A stretch of 64,000 nucleotides of DNA from Hymenobacter sp. APR13 (GTDB lineage Bacteria > Bacteroidota > Bacteroidia > Cytophagales > Hymenobacteraceae): the NCBI RefSeq assembly GCF_000737515.1, contig NZ_CP006587.1, forward strand, positions 3,839,001-3,903,000, written 5' to 3'. How positions within the stretch are numbered: position 1 is the stretch's first letter; each line of letters opens with the position of its first letter. The position numbers and the translations under genes were made by a program. Of this stretch, positions 25,701 through 33,094 are shown piece after piece. A model generated the notes under the pieces. That model had not been told where the DNA came from. It saw nothing but the letters and a program-made list of their open reading frames with translations, and did no database searches.

Positions 25701-26343
25701 GCACGGTTTCGTTGAACAGGAACTGCCCGAAGCCGGCCAACTCGTCGGGCAGGTTGTTCCAACTCTTGCCTTCGTCGGCGCGGCTGAGGGCGTATTCGGT
25801 GAGGGTACGGGCCAGCAGCTGCGAGTTCGGGTCGCGGTTCACCTTGTCGAGCAGGGCCGCCACGGCGGTTTGTAGCACGGCGTCGGTGTCCAGCTCCACC
25901 TCAAACGTGGCCGGCAGCTCCAGCTCCCGCGTGAAGGCCGTCACGATGCGCTGCACAAACGAGTCGATGGTGCTCACCGCAAAGTCGGCGTAGTGGTAGA
26001 GCACCAGCCGGAAGGTTTCGCGGGCCCGGCGGCGCACTTCCTCCTGGCGCTCCTCGGCGGTTTCAGTGCGGCGCGGCAGCAGCCCTTCGGCGGCCAGCTC
26101 CTCGGCCACTCCGGCCAGTAGCGCGTCAGTTTCGCCCGCCTTAGGGTAGGCAAACTTGCGCAGCGCCCCAATGATGCGCTGCTTCATCTCGCCGGCCGCG
26201 TCGTTGGTGAACGTAATGGCCAGCACCTGCTTGAAATACGCCGGGTCCTCGCTGCCCAGCGCCAGCTTCAGGTACTCCTTGGTCAGCTGGTACGTTTTGC
26301 CGGAGCCGGCAGAAGAAGAGTAGATGCGGAAGGTGGCGGGCAT
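22751..26343 (-). pseudogene. addA: addA-like UvrD/RecB-type helicase-nuclease, interrupted by nested palindromes and frameshifted
   Basis: The N-terminal half (start ATG 26343, stop in the repeat at 24562) has Walker A YSSSAGSGKTYQLTKEYL, VLAITFTNDAAGEMKQRI, STIDSFVQRIV, LLIDEFQDTSVLQWNNLL, VGDAKQAIYRWRGGE and LNVNYRSAAEIVDFNNEFF. The C-terminal half (from about 24547, stop 22751) has DVAVLSRTRRGSRLVAKFL, TITTVHKAKGLAYGVVIVPF, MLYVALTRPRHRLYILSK and a terminal nuclease region with DYKPDRVVF and VTLLDFKVPPPSPTH plus a following QQYAQL. The break lies in the poorly conserved linker between helicase halves, at the repeats in 24530-24705. The halves are out of frame as written. Together with addB this would be the RecBCD-like end-processing enzyme. 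Confidence 0.85.
24530..24705. mobile_element. Nested MITE-like palindromes of the DUF559-element family in addA
   Basis: Three related pieces: GGCCTCACCCCCCTAGCCCC at 24530-24550; a 122-base unit at 24557-24678 bounded by GCGCCTCACCCCC and its inverse, with C-rich CCTCTCC..GGAGAGG stems at both ends and 30 AT-rich bases between; and GGGAGAGGGGGCTAGGGGGT.. at 24681-24705. Pieces one and three read as the two arms of one older copy into which the second has inserted. There is no coding sequence. End sequences match the element in addB. Confidence 0.75.
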
Positions 26344-26646
26344 TGGGGAGAAGGGGAGAATACGAACTATCTTAATAGCTTACCTGATAGTAGGGTGGAA
26401 ACGGAACCTATTCTTAGCTTGTGTGGCAATGACCTAGAGGACAATAATTACGAACCAATTATGACAAGTGCGAAGTCTTGGAAATCGATTGAAAGCCACT
26501 ACATCGATGGTGTGCGCTGTGGCAGAAAGCTTGAGCCGATTTTAGAACTCGTGCAGTTGATAAACGCATCCTCACTTTCTACAAGACTATATGCATTCAC
26601 GTCCTTAGATAAACTGATTATCAGTATTTATCCCGACATCAAACTA

Positions 26647-27500
26647 GGCTGTGTCTGAAAAGGGGTGTTATGTATCTTAGGGTATGGCAGCACGGTATGA
26701 GTTAACAGATGCCCAATGGGCCGCGGTGGAAAGCGAATTGCCCCCACAACGTCTGGGGCGCCCCCGGCGCGATGACCGCCAGCAATGGAATGCCTTACTC
26801 TGGATCCTATGCACCGGAGCGCCCTGGCGGGATTTACCAGCACGCTACGGCCCCTGGCAAACGGCGTACGAACGATTTCGCCGGTGGCCGCTGATGGCAC
26901 CTTCGAGCGGGTGTTGCACCGCTTACGCCTGCGCCTGGATGCGGCCGGCTTGTTAGACCTGGACACGTGGCTGGTGGATTCGACCACGGTGCGGGCCACC
27001 AAAAGTGCGGCGGGCGGCACGAAAAAAAAGCCCAGTGCCTCGGGCGCAGCCGCGGCGGGCTGACCAGCAAGCTGCATGTAGTCTGTGATGGCGCGGGTAC
27101 GCCGCTGGCCCTGCATCTGTCGGCCGGCCAGCGGCATGATGGGCCCCAGTTTGAACCGCTTTGTGAACAGGTGCGGGTGCGTCGACGCCCACGTCAACTC
27201 CTGGCCGACCGCGGCTACGACGCGGTCCACATTCGCCACTGGCTCCGTCGTCGTCGCATCCGGGCCGTCATTCCACGTCGGCAACCAGCCGCAGGCCGTC
27301 GCTGTCGGCGGCGAGGACGGCCACCCCGAATCGAGCCAACTCGCTATGCGCGGCGCAATGTGGTGGAACGCTTCTTTGGCTCGCTCAAAGAACATCGCCG
27401 CGTGGCCACGCGCTATGAGAAACACGACGCCCATTTCCTCAGCATGGCCTCGCTGGCCTGTATCCGCCGTATTTTGCAGCATCACTTTTCAGACACAGCC
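26647..27500 (+). mobile_element. IS5-family insertion sequence (IS427-like), 854 bp
   Basis: Ends are perfect 16-base inverted repeats GGCTGTGTCTGAAAAG. The target TA is duplicated (26645-26646 and 27501-27502), confirmed by in-frame repair of the interrupted gene. The content is one DDE transposase in shifted frames. Two-base TA duplications and this size fit the IS427 side of the IS5 family. Confidence 0.92.
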
Positions 27501-27503
27501 TAG
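26684..27503 (+). CDS. IS5-family DDE transposase in three frame segments
   Basis: Segment 1 (from ATG 26684) gives MAARYELTDAQWAAVESELP and GAPWRDLPARYGPWQTAYER. Segment 2, reached by a shift near 26885, gives ADGTFERVLHRLRLRLD and DTWLVDSTTVRATKSA (first D). Segment 3, reached by a -1 shift at an A8 run (27022-27029), gives GRSRGGLTSKLHVVCDGAGT, LLADRGYDAVHI (second D) and RRNVVERFFGSLKEHR (E). The A8 shift is the kind used for programmed frameshifting in this family; the first has no slippery sequence and looks like a one-base loss, so the copy may be dead. The stop TAG is completed by the duplicated target TA. Confidence 0.85.
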
Positions 27504-27667
27504 ATAGAGAAGCATTACACATAGTATTCGATTATTATAGGCAGAAATGGGAGTTTAAATACTTTGCCAAGCCTTATCAAAAACCAGAATTTGTGCGGTA
27601 CTACCCTGCTGAGGCTGTAATAGAGAAGTTCAGACAATTTATCAGAATGATTCGCTGGTAATTTGCC

Positions 27668-28078
27668 TCACACCGCCCCCCACAGCCGCTCAATCATTTC
27701 CGGCGTCACGCGCACCGGGCGCTTGGTGTGCGGGTCCAGCTGCACCCACTGCGTCTCGGCTTCGCAGAGTAGTTTGCCATCCTCGGCCCGCTCGATGCGC
27801 ACGAAGCGCTGGCTCTGGGCGCCGCGCACCTCGCCAATCCAGGTGGTGCAGCGCAGCTGCTCGCCCAGCAGGGCCGGGTGGTGGTAGCGGATGCGGTGCT
27901 CCCGCACCACCCAGATAAAGGAGTGGCCGTCGGTGGGTGGGTAGGCGGTGTGCCAGTGCGCGGCGGCCGTGTCCTGCACCCAGCGCACGTACTGCACGTT
28001 GTTGGCGTGGTCCAGCTCGTCGATGTCTTCGGGCTGGACGGTGAGCAGGTACGAAAAGCGGAAAGCGGGCGTAGACAT
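27668..28078 (-). CDS. Acyl-CoA thioesterase, hotdog fold (4HBT/YbgC-like)
   Basis: 136 residues from ATG at 28078 (MSTPAFRFSYLLTVQPEDID). Hotdog thioesterase signs are DIDELDHANNVQYVRWVQD, where the Asp and HANN-type residues form the 4HBT active site, FIWVVREHRIRYHHPALLGE and WIGEVRGAQSQRFVRI. The family hydrolyses short or aromatic acyl-CoA esters; the substrate is unknown. The upstream in-frame part to 28138 is excluded. It is convergent with the interrupted gene. Confidence 0.9.
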   Translation of the reverse strand: MSTPAFRFSYLLTVQPEDIDELDHANNVQYVRWVQDTAAAHWHTAYPPTDGHSFIWVVREHRIRYHHPALLGEQLRCTTWIGEVRGAQSQRFVRIERAEDGKLLCEAETQWVQLDPHTKRPVRVTPEMIERLWGAV

Positions 28079-28196
28079 GGCAGGCAGCGGGTTGACGGCC
28101 GTAAAGGAACGTTGAAACCGGCGCTTCTGAAACTCCACTTGTCGGCGGCTATATACAAGTTCTTGGCTTGAGATGAGCGAAACTCAAAACTTCCGC

Positions 28197-28204
28197 TATC
28201 TTTG
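28197..28204 (+). promoter_or_regulatory. -7 box TATCTTTG of the cold-shock gene
   Basis: Exact TAnnTTTG match. It implies a leader of about 105 bases before the ATG at 28317, as usual for cold-shock mRNAs whose leader folds by temperature. A TTG at 28168-28170 is somewhat too far for a standard -33 element. Confidence 0.6.
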
Positions 28205-28316
28205 ACACAGTTTAAGAATGGTGGCTACCACAGGCCTGTTGAGTACTTTCGATGAGAAGGGGAAAGCAGCGTTTCGTACTGCTTTTCTTACAGAACCATC
28301 CATCATCACAAGTACC

Positions 28317-28508
28317 ATGCAGACAGGAACTGTAAAATTCTTCAACGAAACCAAAGGTTTCGGCTTCATCAAAGTTGACGGCACCGGCGAAGACATCTTC
28401 GTTCACGTTACGGAGTGCATCGACGAGATTCGCGACAACGACAAAGTTCAATTCGAAATTGCTCAGGGCCGCAAAGGTCTGAATGCTGTAAAAGTGAAGC
28501 TGGCTTAG
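28317..28508 (+). CDS. Cold-shock domain protein (CspA family)
   Basis: 63 residues, one OB-fold cold-shock domain: MQTGTVKFFNETKGFGFIKV carries RNP1 (KGFGFI) and EDIFVHVTEC carries RNP2. It binds single-stranded RNA/DNA and acts as an RNA chaperone. The longer open frame from 28218 is the leader. The next gene, after a terminator and a repeat, is a DEAD-box helicase, also typically cold-induced. Confidence 0.93.
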   Translation: MQTGTVKFFNETKGFGFIKVDGTGEDIFVHVTECIDEIRDNDKVQFEIAQGRKGLNAVKVKLA

Positions 28509-28534
28509 TCCGTTTCCTTTTCGGATACTTAGAA

Positions 28535-28567
28535 AAGCAGGTTCCCCCGGGGAGCCTGCTTTTTTTA
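28535..28567 (+). terminator. Rho-independent terminator after the cold-shock gene
   Basis: Hairpin AGCAGGTTCCCCCGGGGAGCCTGCT-type stem followed by seven T. Strong. Confidence 0.85.
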
Positions 28568-28601
28568 TGCCTGCTTTCCCCGGAACAGGCAATTTCAGAA
28601 C

Positions 28602-28694
28602 GTCATGCTGAGCTTGCCGAAGCATCTCGCGTGCTGACACATGAGTAGTAATTTAACGTCAGCACGCGAGATGCTTCGGCAAGCTCAGCATGAC
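28602..28694. repeat. Hairpin repeat, family B copy 5
   Basis: GTCATGCTGAGCTTGCCGAA and its inverse ending CAGCATGAC; inner arms GCATCTCGCGTGCTGAC pair perfectly. It lies between the csp terminator and the helicase promoter. Confidence 0.88.
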
Positions 28695-28734
28695 GTTCTT
28701 ATAAGTGTTAGATACAATCCTCGATTATTCTCCG

Positions 28735-28923
28735 TACCTTTGCAGCCGCATTTGAGAACGGCCACGTTCCGCGCAGCTTGTGAGCTGCCTTAAAGAAACT
28801 TGTTGGGCCGGCTTTGTCTTCCGTCCGTTGCTTCCGTCACTTGTCGTTGTGTTGAGTGGGAGAGAAGAGCGTCGCTGAATCCGCTGTTTTCAGAGCTATT
28901 CACTCCACTCCATCAACACTGAC
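28735..28923 (+). promoter_or_regulatory. -7 box TACCTTTG and long leader of the DEAD-box helicase gene
   Basis: TACCTTTG at 28735-28742 matches TAnnTTTG. It is followed by about 175 bases without an open frame up to the ATG at 28924. A leader this long before a cold-shock-type RNA helicase suggests structural control of translation or mRNA decay. No -33 TTG is evident. Confidence 0.5.
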
Positions 28924-30840
28924 ATGGAAAACGAAACCGTTAAGACCAAGTTCAGCGAGCTGACCCTCTCTGAAGAAATGCAGCGTGCCATCACCGAAGT
29001 TGGCTACGAAGAAGCATCCCCCATCCAGGCCGCCGGCATTCCGGTCCTGCTCCAGGGCCGCGACGTAATCGGCCAGGCCCAGACCGGCACCGGCAAAACC
29101 GCCGCCTTCTCCATCCCCGCCATTGAGCGCATCGACACCGATTCGCGCGAAGTGCAGTGCCTCGTGCTCTGCCCCACCCGCGAGCTGGCGGTGCAGGTTT
29201 CGGGCGAAATCCAGAAACTGGGTAAATACAAGCGTGGTCTGGCCGTGGTGCCCATCTACGGTGGCTCCTCGTACGACCGGCAGTTCCGCGCCCTAGAGCG
29301 TGGCGTGCAGATCGTAATTGGTACCCCCGGCCGCGTAATGGACCACATCGAGCGTGGTACGCTCAAGCTGGAGCATTGCAAAATGATCATCCTCGATGAG
29401 GCCGACGAAATGCTCGACATGGGCTTCCGCGACGACATCGAGACGGTGCTCAAGAAAATGCCCGAAGACCGCCAGACGGTATTCTTCTCGGCTACCATGA
29501 GCAAGCCGATCATGGAGATGACCAAGCGCTACCAGAAGGATCCGCAGATCGTGAAGGTGAACCATCAGGAAATGACGGTTACCAACATCGAGCAGAGCTA
29601 CTTCGAGGTGCGCGGTCCGCAGAAAAAAGACGTGCTGACCCGTCTCATCGACATGTACAACATCAAGTCGGGCATCGTCTTCGCCAACACGAAGCGCATG
29701 GTCGACGAGATTGTGGGCGACCTGCAAGCCAAAGGCTACTTCGCCGAAGGTCTGCACGGCGACATGGGCCAGCAGCAGCGCCAGAACACGCTCGATAAAT
29801 TCCGCAAAGGTACCCTCGAAATCCTGGTAGCTACCGACGTAGCCGCCCGCGGTATCGACGTGGACAACGTGGAAGTGGTAGTAAACTACGACCTGCCCGC
29901 CGACGAGGAATACTACGTGCACCGCATCGGCCGTACCGGCCGCGCCGGCAAGCAGGGCAAGGCCTTCACCTTCGTGAGCGGCCGCGACATCTACAAGCTG
30001 CGCGACATCATGCGCTTCACCAAAGCCACCATCAAGCAGGAGCGCGTGCCGTCCTTCGAAGATGTGTCGGAGGTGAAAACCACGCTGATGCTCAACTCCA
30101 TCAAGGAGGTGATTGAGAAAGGCAACCTCGACAAGTACGTGGCCCGCGTGCAGCGCCTTATCGACCAGGACCAGGAGGATGGCATCACGTCGCTGGACGT
30201 AGCCGCCGCCCTGCTCAAGATGACGATGAAGGAAGACAAGCGCGCCCAGGAAAGCCTCGACGCCAGTCGTACCCAGGGTGCCGCCCGCGCCGGCTTCACC
30301 CGTCTGTTCGTGACGATGGGCAAGAAGGACCGTCTGCACCCCCGCGACATCGTGGACCTGATTGCCGAAAACACCAGCCTCACGGCCAGCAAAGTCGGCG
30401 ACATTGCCCTCTACGACAAGTTCAGCTTCGTGGAAGTACCGAATGAGTTCGTGGAAGAAGTGGTGAGCCAGCTCGGCCGCAGCTCCATCCAGGGTCGTCC
30501 GGTAGCCTTCAACATTGCTACGCCCCGCCAGGAAGGCGACGCGCAGCAGGAAGGCGGTAACCGCGGCGGCTTCGGCGGCGAGCGTCCTCGTCGGGGCCCG
30601 GGTGGGTTCGGCGGTGGTGAGCGTCGCGAAGGCGGCGGCAGCTACGGCGGCAACCGCGGCGGTAGCTACGGCGACCGTCGGGAAGGTGGCAGCAGCTACG
30701 GCGGCAACCGCGGTGGCGGCTCCTATGGTGGCAACCGCGGTGGCGGTAGCTACGGCGGCGGCTCCTACGGCGGTGGCAACCGCCGCGAAGGTGGCAGCAG
30801 CTACGGCGGCGGCTACAAAGGCAAGCGCAGCGACGACTAA
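28924..30840 (+). CDS. deaD: DEAD-box ATP-dependent RNA helicase, DeaD/CsdA type
   Basis: 638 residues. Motifs in order: FSELTLSEEM and ASPIQAAGIPVLL (Q motif), AQTGTGKT (I), PTRELAVQV (Ia), GTPGRVMDHI (Ib), DEADEMLDMGF (II), FFSATM (III), IVFANTKRMVDEI (IV), [12 protein letters not shown] (V) and [13 protein letters not shown] (VI). Residues about 455-535 form a DbpA-like RNA-binding domain (GFTRLFVTMGKKDRLHPRDI). The last 90 residues are a low-complexity RGG/GSYGG tail with repeats of SYGGNRGG. The layout fits the cold-shock helicase that unwinds rRNA and mRNA. The gene follows the cold-shock protein gene. Confidence 0.93.
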   Translation: MENETVKTKFSELTLSEEMQRAITEVGYEEASPIQAAGIPVLLQGRDVIGQAQTGTGKTAAFSIPAIERIDTDSREVQCLVLCPTRELAVQVSGEIQKLGKYKRGLAVVPIYGGSSYDRQFRALERGVQIVIGTPGRVMDHIERGTLKLEHCKMIILDEADEMLDMGFRDDIETVLKKMPEDRQTVFFSATMSKPIMEMTKRYQKDPQIVKVNHQEMTVTNIEQSYFEVRGPQKKDVLTRLIDMYNIKSGIVFANTKRMVDEIVGDLQAKGYFAEGLHGDMGQQQRQNTLDKFRKGTLEILVATDVAARGIDVDNVEVVVNYDLPADEEYYVHRIGRTGRAGKQGKAFTFVSGRDIYKLRDIMRFTKATIKQERVPSFEDVSEVKTTLMLNSIKEVIEKGNLDKYVARVQRLIDQDQEDGITSLDVAAALLKMTMKEDKRAQESLDASRTQGAARAGFTRLFVTMGKKDRLHPRDIVDLIAENTSLTASKVGDIALYDKFSFVEVPNEFVEEVVSQLGRSSIQGRPVAFNIATPRQEGDAQQEGGNRGGFGGERPRRGPGGFGGGERREGGGSYGGNRGGSYGDRREGGSSYGGNRGGGSYGGNRGGGSYGGGSYGGGNRREGGSSYGGGYKGKRSDD

Positions 30841-30902
30841 ATCACGAATTCAGGCGGAGCCGTCGGATTACACGGATTCCAACCTGATCTGACTGATACA
30901 CC

Positions 30903-30936
30903 AAAAGCGCCACTCCATTTCGGGGTGGCGCTTTTG
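30903..30936. terminator. Terminator AAAAGCGCCACTCC..GGGGTGGCGCTTTT
   Basis: A 14-pair stem with A and T tracts on both sides, 60 bases after the helicase stop; works in either direction. Confidence 0.85.
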
Positions 30937-31020
30937 CGTTTGTTGAGGCTTGTAGTGCCTGAATAGGTAGTATCGTTGGTTTTGCGGCTCGCTGCTCCTG
31001 CCTCGAACGGTCCTAAATGC

Positions 31021-31054
31021 AAAACAGCCGCTTCCGAATGGAAGCGGCTGTTTT
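31021..31054. terminator. Terminator AAAACAGCCGCTTCC..GGAAGCGGCTGTTTT
   Basis: A perfect 15-pair hairpin with A and T shoulders, just after the DUF2383 stop on the minus strand. With the hairpin at 30903 it separates two convergent transcripts. Confidence 0.85.
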
Positions 31055-31109
31055 CGTACGGGCGAAGTTGAAATCTGCGAAATCAACCTCAATTAGCGCA
31101 AATCAGCGA

Positions 31110-31559
31110 TTATTTCTTGGCTGCGTCGCGCAGGTCACGGATTTCGTCGTGGCCCTGCTTGATGCCTGCGGCCTGCTTCGTGATGATGGCTTTGAGGTCG
31201 GCTGGAATGTCCTGTATTTTCTGAGCTTTCTCGTAAGCGCCCTTGGCGTAGTCTTCGCCCCGCTCACACTCAGCCAGAATGCTGTGGCGGTCTTTGCTGG
31301 TTACCAGGCCTTTGAGGTTGATGAAGGCGCGGTGAATGGTGCCGGTGATGGACGACTCTTCCTCGGGGTGCAGGTTGAGCTTGTGCATCTGGTCTTCCAG
31401 CTCGGTGATATAGGAAGAACGCTGAGCGGCGTATTTCTTGAACGTCTCTTTCAGGTCGGCGTCCTCTACGTCGGTCATGGCTTCGGCGTAGCCTTTCTGG
31501 CCATCCTTCAGCGTTTCAATCAGTTCGTTGAGGCCGGCTTGCATTACTTTAGCGTCCAT
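31110..31559 (-). CDS. PA2169-type four-helix-bundle protein (DUF2383)
   Basis: 149 residues from ATG at 31559, all helical: MQAGLNELIETLKDGQKGYA, YAAQRSSYITELEDQMHKL, and a C-terminal ADLKAIITKQAAGIKQGHDE helix. This is the DUF2383 / PA2169 family of ferritin-like four-helix bundles, common in stress-related gene sets, with unknown biochemistry. No ferroxidase site can be read with confidence. It stands alone between two terminators and the flavoprotein gene. Confidence 0.85.
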   Translation of the reverse strand: MDAKVMQAGLNELIETLKDGQKGYAEAMTDVEDADLKETFKKYAAQRSSYITELEDQMHKLNLHPEEESSITGTIHRAFINLKGLVTSKDRHSILAECERGEDYAKGAYEKAQKIQDIPADLKAIITKQAAGIKQGHDEIRDLRDAAKK

Positions 31560-31642
31560 GGGGAAGGTAGTTAGGTTGGGGGTGGTAAAACAGGGATGAA
31601 TGCTGTCTTGTACTCCCAACCACGGCGCGGGGTTGCGTCGGA

Positions 31643-32899
31643 CTACGCTTCCTCGGATGCCGGGCGGCTCATGGCCTGGCCGGCAAGGTAACCGGTCGTC
31701 CAGGCGGCCTGAAAGTTGAAGCCGCCGGTAATACCGTCGATATCAAGTACTTCGCCGGCAAAGTGCAGGCCCGGCACGCGGCGGCTTTCCATGGTTTTCA
31801 TGTTGATTTCGCTGAGCAGCACGCCGCCGCAGGTCACGAATTCATCTTTGTAAGTGGTCTTGCCCCGCACCGTGAGGGCCGTGTTCAGCAGGGCTTCGAT
31901 GAGGCGGTTCTGCGGCTTGGCCGGCAGCTCGTTCCAGCGTACTTCGGGCTCCACGCCGGCCTGGTCGGTGAGGGTACGCCAGAGCCGCTGGGGCAGTCCG
32001 AACAGCGGGTTGGAAGCCACCACCTTGCGGCCGTGCTGCTCGCGGTATTCGTGCAGGAAGGCGCGGAGGGTGGTTTCGGTGTGGGTGGGAATCCAGTTGA
32101 TGAGGGCCGTGCTCTGGTAGCTTAGCTCGTGCAGGCGGCGCGCGCCCCAGGCCGAGAGCTTGAGCACAGCCGGGCCGCTGATGCCCCAGTGCGTCACGAG
32201 CACCGGGCCTTCGTATTCGAGCTTCTCGCCCGCTACCCGCACTCGCGCCAGCGGCACGCTCACGCCCGGCAGCTCGCGCAGCGGCGAGGCCGGCACGTTG
32301 AACGTGAACAGACTGGGCACCGGCTCGGCAATGCCGTGGCCCAGTTCGCGCAGCCAGTTGTACTGCTCGGTTTTGGGGGCGCCGCCAGTGGCTATCAGCA
32401 GCCGGCCTACCCGCATTTCGCCGGCGTGGGCGCCTGTGAGGTGCAGGCAGAAGCCACCGGCCGGCAGCACCTCAATCCGCTCGGGCGAAGTCTGGGTAAG
32501 GATGCGCACCCCGGCCTGCCGGGCGGCATCGAGCAGACACTGCGCAATGGTTTCCGACGAGTCGGTGACGGGAAACATGCGGCCGTCGGGCTCCGTTTTG
32601 AGCTGGACGCCGCGCCGTGCAAACCATTGAATGGTGGCTTGGGCATCGAACTGCCGGAAGGGCTCCTTGAGCTGCTTGGCCCCGCGCGGGTAATGCTGCA
32701 CGAGCTGGGCGGGCGTATCGGCGGCGTGCGTGACGTTGCAGCGCCCACCGCCCGAAATCCGCACTTTGCTCAGCAGCTTACCGGTTTTTTCCAGCAGCAT
32801 CACCGTCAGACGCGGGTTGGCCTCGGCGCAGGCAATGGCCCCAAAAAAGCCAGCGGCCCCACCCCCCAGCACCGCCACCGTCGAATTCAAGTCGTTCAC
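31643..32899 (-). CDS. NAD(P)/FAD-dependent oxidoreductase, HI0933 family (second copy)
   Basis: 418 residues from a GTG at 32899 (NDLNSTVAVLGGGAAGFFGA). HI0933 signatures: GKLLSKVRISGGGRCNVTHA, FARRGVQLKTEPDGRMFP, IATGGAPKTEQYNWLRELGH and the end HFAGEVLDIDGITGGFNFQA. It belongs to the YhiN/BaiN-like branch of flavoproteins, unlike the paralogue at 9899-11110. A -7 box TAGCTTTG ends 4 bases before the GTG, which supports this start and a near-leaderless mRNA. The reaction is not known. Confidence 0.9.
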   Translation of the reverse strand: MNDLNSTVAVLGGGAAGFFGAIACAEANPRLTVMLLEKTGKLLSKVRISGGGRCNVTHAADTPAQLVQHYPRGAKQLKEPFRQFDAQATIQWFARRGVQLKTEPDGRMFPVTDSSETIAQCLLDAARQAGVRILTQTSPERIEVLPAGGFCLHLTGAHAGEMRVGRLLIATGGAPKTEQYNWLRELGHGIAEPVPSLFTFNVPASPLRELPGVSVPLARVRVAGEKLEYEGPVLVTHWGISGPAVLKLSAWGARRLHELSYQSTALINWIPTHTETTLRAFLHEYREQHGRKVVASNPLFGLPQRLWRTLTDQAGVEPEVRWNELPAKPQNRLIEALLNTALTVRGKTTYKDEFVTCGGVLLSEINMKTMESRRVPGLHFAGEVLDIDGITGGFNFQAAWTTGYLAGQAMSRPASEEA

Positions 32900-32903
32900 G
32901 CTG

Positions 32904-32911
32904 CAAAGCTA
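32904..32911 (-). promoter_or_regulatory. -7 box TAGCTTTG before the second HI0933 gene
   Basis: Exact TAnnTTTG match on the minus strand with a gap of CAGC before the GTG. Confidence 0.5.
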
Positions 32912-32914
32912 CTC

Positions 32915-33094
32915 ACGGATTTAGCCGGATTTTTCGGATTGGTCGGATTTTGTGGACGGCACTGACAGGTTCGCCGTTACGGCCACACAAGAGAGGCTTG
33001 CCGGTTGGCAAGCCTCTCTTGTTTTATTATCTCGTCTTTTATTATCTCGTCCACAAAATCCGTGAAATCCGCTAAAATCCGCGTCAATCCGTGA
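32915..33094. repeat. CGGATTT-type inverted repeat around a terminator, copy 1
   Basis: The left arm carries repeated CGGATTT-type steps (TCACGGATTTAGCCGGATTT) and ends TTGTGGACGGC; the right arm is the inverse (CGTCCACAAAATCCGTGAAA.. to ATCCGTGATC). In the middle is the hairpin AGAGAGGCTTGCC..GGCAAGCCTCTCT plus T-rich tail at 32989-33025, a likely terminator of the minus-strand dehydrogenase gene. Confidence 0.8.

Larger units (their letters stand above)
26395..27661 (+). pseudogene. AT-richer gene of unknown function split by an IS5-family element
   Basis: Joining 26395-26646 to 27503-27661 after removing the IS and one TA copy gives one open frame of 136 codons with no change of phase: ..IISIYPDIKL continues as DREALHIVFDYYRQKWEFKY and ends IEKFRQFIRMIRW. 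Start is GTG at 26395 or ATG at 26461 (MTSAKSWKSIES). The gene is clearly richer in A+T than its neighbours, which suggests recent acquisition. I do not recognise the family; the content (mixed alpha/beta, soluble) fits small accessory or immunity-type proteins but nothing is proven. Confidence 0.75.
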
